Positions 5,451-6,273 of a DNA stretch of 6,273 bases are shown here, one piece after another. The stretch lies in assembly GCA_938036845.1 (NCBI GenBank), contig CALHWA010000047.1, forward strand, positions 1 through 6,273, given 5' to 3'. The translations under genes were made by a program, and so were the position numbers. The notes beneath the pieces were generated by a model. The model worked only from the letters and a program-made list of their open reading frames with translations, had not been told where the DNA came from and ran no database searches. Source of the stretch: an uncultured Candidatus Saccharibacteria bacterium (GTDB lineage: Bacteria > Patescibacteriota > Saccharimonadia > Saccharimonadales > Saccharimonadaceae). Every line of letters starts with the position of its first letter. Position 1 is the stretch's first letter.

Positions 5451-5792
5451 CTACTCCGTCACCAGCCGGTAGCTAAGCCGCGCTAGGTCAATCACCTCAT
5501 CATCGCTCAGCTGGCCACTGCAAATAACAGTGATCCAATGCTTTTTATTGAGGTGGTAGCCTGGCTGAACCGACTCATACCGTTCGCGCAGGGTGCGGGC
5601 TAGCTGCGGGTCGCACTTGAGGCTCACCCTTAGTGGCTGCGACCCTTCGGCAATGAGCGCAAACATTTTCTCCTGCTGGCCAGGCACATCCTTGCGCCCT
5701 ACCTTGTACACCGCGATGCCTTCCCCAAAGGGATAGTCGAGCCACGCCCCAGGCAGGCTGAGCAAAAATTCTTCAAGCTGCTTGTGTGTCAT
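5451..5792 (-). CDS. MmcQ/YjbR family protein
   Basis: This is a 113-aa protein of the MmcQ/YjbR family (DUF419), a compact alpha/beta fold with a CyaY-like architecture often described as DNA-binding; its cellular role is not established. Family landmarks are all visible: SLPGAWLDYPFGEG (12-25), a GRKxFAL-like strand interrupted by an insertion (residues 32-47), LKCDPQLARTLRERYE (58-73), the signature VQPGYHLNKKHW (75-86), and the C-terminal helix LARLSYRLV (103-111). The length is typical for the family, so the gene is complete. It begins 12 nt after the stop of the corA-like gene on the same strand, which suggests an operon, although the gap also contains a -10-like hexamer. There is no Shine-Dalgarno before the ATG. 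The stop is TAG. Confidence 0.92.
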   Translation of the reverse strand: MTHKQLEEFLLSLPGAWLDYPFGEGIAVYKVGRKDVPGQQEKMFALIAEGSQPLRVSLKCDPQLARTLRERYESVQPGYHLNKKHWITVICSGQLSDDEVIDLARLSYRLVTE

Positions 5793-5798
5793 AGCACT

Positions 5799-5827
5799 AT
5801 GATACTACAACCACTTATGCCGCACAA
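5799..5827 (-). promoter_or_regulatory. Candidate leaderless promoter for the YjbR-family gene
   Basis: On the - strand TTGTGC (5827-5822) and TATCAT (5804-5799) are separated by 17 bp. The -10 box is followed by AGTGCT and the ATG at 5792, so transcription would start on the start codon. The -35 box lies inside the corA 3' end. The match is moderate, and readthrough from corA is an alternative source of the mRNA. Confidence 0.4.
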
Positions 5828-6273
5828 AATACCCCACCATCGCTAGCGGTATGAGAACGATCAGGCCAATCATCAGCCAGAAGGCGACATCACTGCGAAA
5901 TGGCAACTGCACGAAGTTCATCCCGCCTAGGCCCGTCAAGAACGAGACCGGCATAAAGACAGTGGCAACCAAGGTCAGGCGCTTCATCACATCGTTCATG
6001 CGGTTAGATACCACCGAGAGATACATATCGAGTGCGCTGGTGAGAAGGTCACGCATTGTATCAATAAGCTCGTGAACGCGCCAGGCGTAGTCGTAACTAT
6101 CACGCACATACACCGCGCATTTTTTATCAAACAAGACATAGCGACCGTTACTGAGACCATTGAGCACATTCATCAAAGGGAGCACCACTTTGCGCAGGTC
6201 GGCTAACTGACGCTTGTACACAAAGAGCTGCTGGAGCTGCCGATTATCTGGGGTGCGAATCATCGTGTCTTCC
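5805..6273 (-). CDS. corA: CorA-type magnesium channel, C-terminal part (cut by window edge)
   Basis: CorA forms a homopentameric Mg2+ (and Co2+) channel in the cytoplasmic membrane. About 155 C-terminal residues are visible, against about 310-320 in the family. The frame stays open to the right edge, so the Met codon at 6263 is internal and the true start lies outside. The visible part begins with the long helical stalk. LSVVSNRMNDVMKRLTLVA and TVFMPVSFLTG form the end of the stalk and the first membrane helix, which ends in the signature GMN (5916-5924). The second helix (FWLMIGLIVLIPLAMVGYF) is followed by a basic C-terminus (RHKWL). The usual Tyr before GMN is Gly, and the acidic MPEL loop after it is replaced by a loop containing QLPF. 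These changes may affect ion selectivity at the pore mouth, but GMN itself is intact. The YjbR-family gene follows 12 nt downstream. Confidence 0.93.
   Translation of the reverse strand, partial: EDTMIRTPDNRQLQQLFVYKRQLADLRKVVLPLMNVLNGLSNGRYVLFDKKCAVYVRDSYDYAWRVHELIDTMRDLLTSALDMYLSVVSNRMNDVMKRLTLVATVFMPVSFLTGLGGMNFVQLPFRSDVAFWLMIGLIVLIPLAMVGYFVRHKWL

Overview
The window looks like chromosomal DNA from a small-genome bacterium of the Candidate Phyla Radiation (Patescibacteria), most likely Candidatus Saccharibacteria (TM7). This is an inference from three things: a DnaG primase whose N-terminal zinc-finger fold is kept but whose four zinc ligands are all replaced, a primary sigma factor without region 1.1, and two Pro/Gln-rich membrane proteins of a kind I associate with that group. 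All genes read cleanly in the standard code, so there is no sign of the UGA=Gly recoding of Absconditabacteria and Gracilibacteria.

Layout: (1) 1-630: a short palindrome, a perfect-consensus sigma-70 promoter, a 60-nt leader with a strong hairpin, a 150-aa Pro/Gln-rich two-helix membrane protein (+), and its terminator. (2) 631-830: gene-free DNA with a degenerate fold-back element. (3) 831-3655: a leftward dnaG-rpoD operon, the core of the macromolecular synthesis operon without rpsU. The genes overlap by 17 nt, rpoD has a GTG start with its own Shine-Dalgarno inside dnaG, and a hairpin-plus-T6 terminator follows rpoD. (4) 3656-3977: an AT-rich divergent intergenic region with imperfect tandem repeats, an 8-bp inverted repeat and an 11-bp direct repeat. 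(5) 3978-5182: a 384-aa single-pass membrane protein (+) with a long Pro/Gln/Tyr-rich N-terminus and a helical C-terminal domain, followed by a hairpin terminator. (6) 5183-5450: no gene seen. (7) 5451-6273: leftward MmcQ/YjbR-family protein, preceded 12 nt upstream by the C-terminal part of a CorA-type Mg2+ channel that runs off the right edge.

Functionally the centre is information processing (replication priming and housekeeping transcription). It is flanked by envelope proteins of unknown role and a divalent-cation channel. The most interesting signals are the zinc-less DnaG, three genes whose ATG lies 6-7 nt after a -10-like hexamer with no Shine-Dalgarno (possible leaderless mRNAs), the structured leader of the first gene, and the repeat-rich region between dnaG and the large membrane protein. 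I found no mobile element, CRISPR array, rRNA or tRNA. Nothing in the window clearly amounts to a new multi-gene system.
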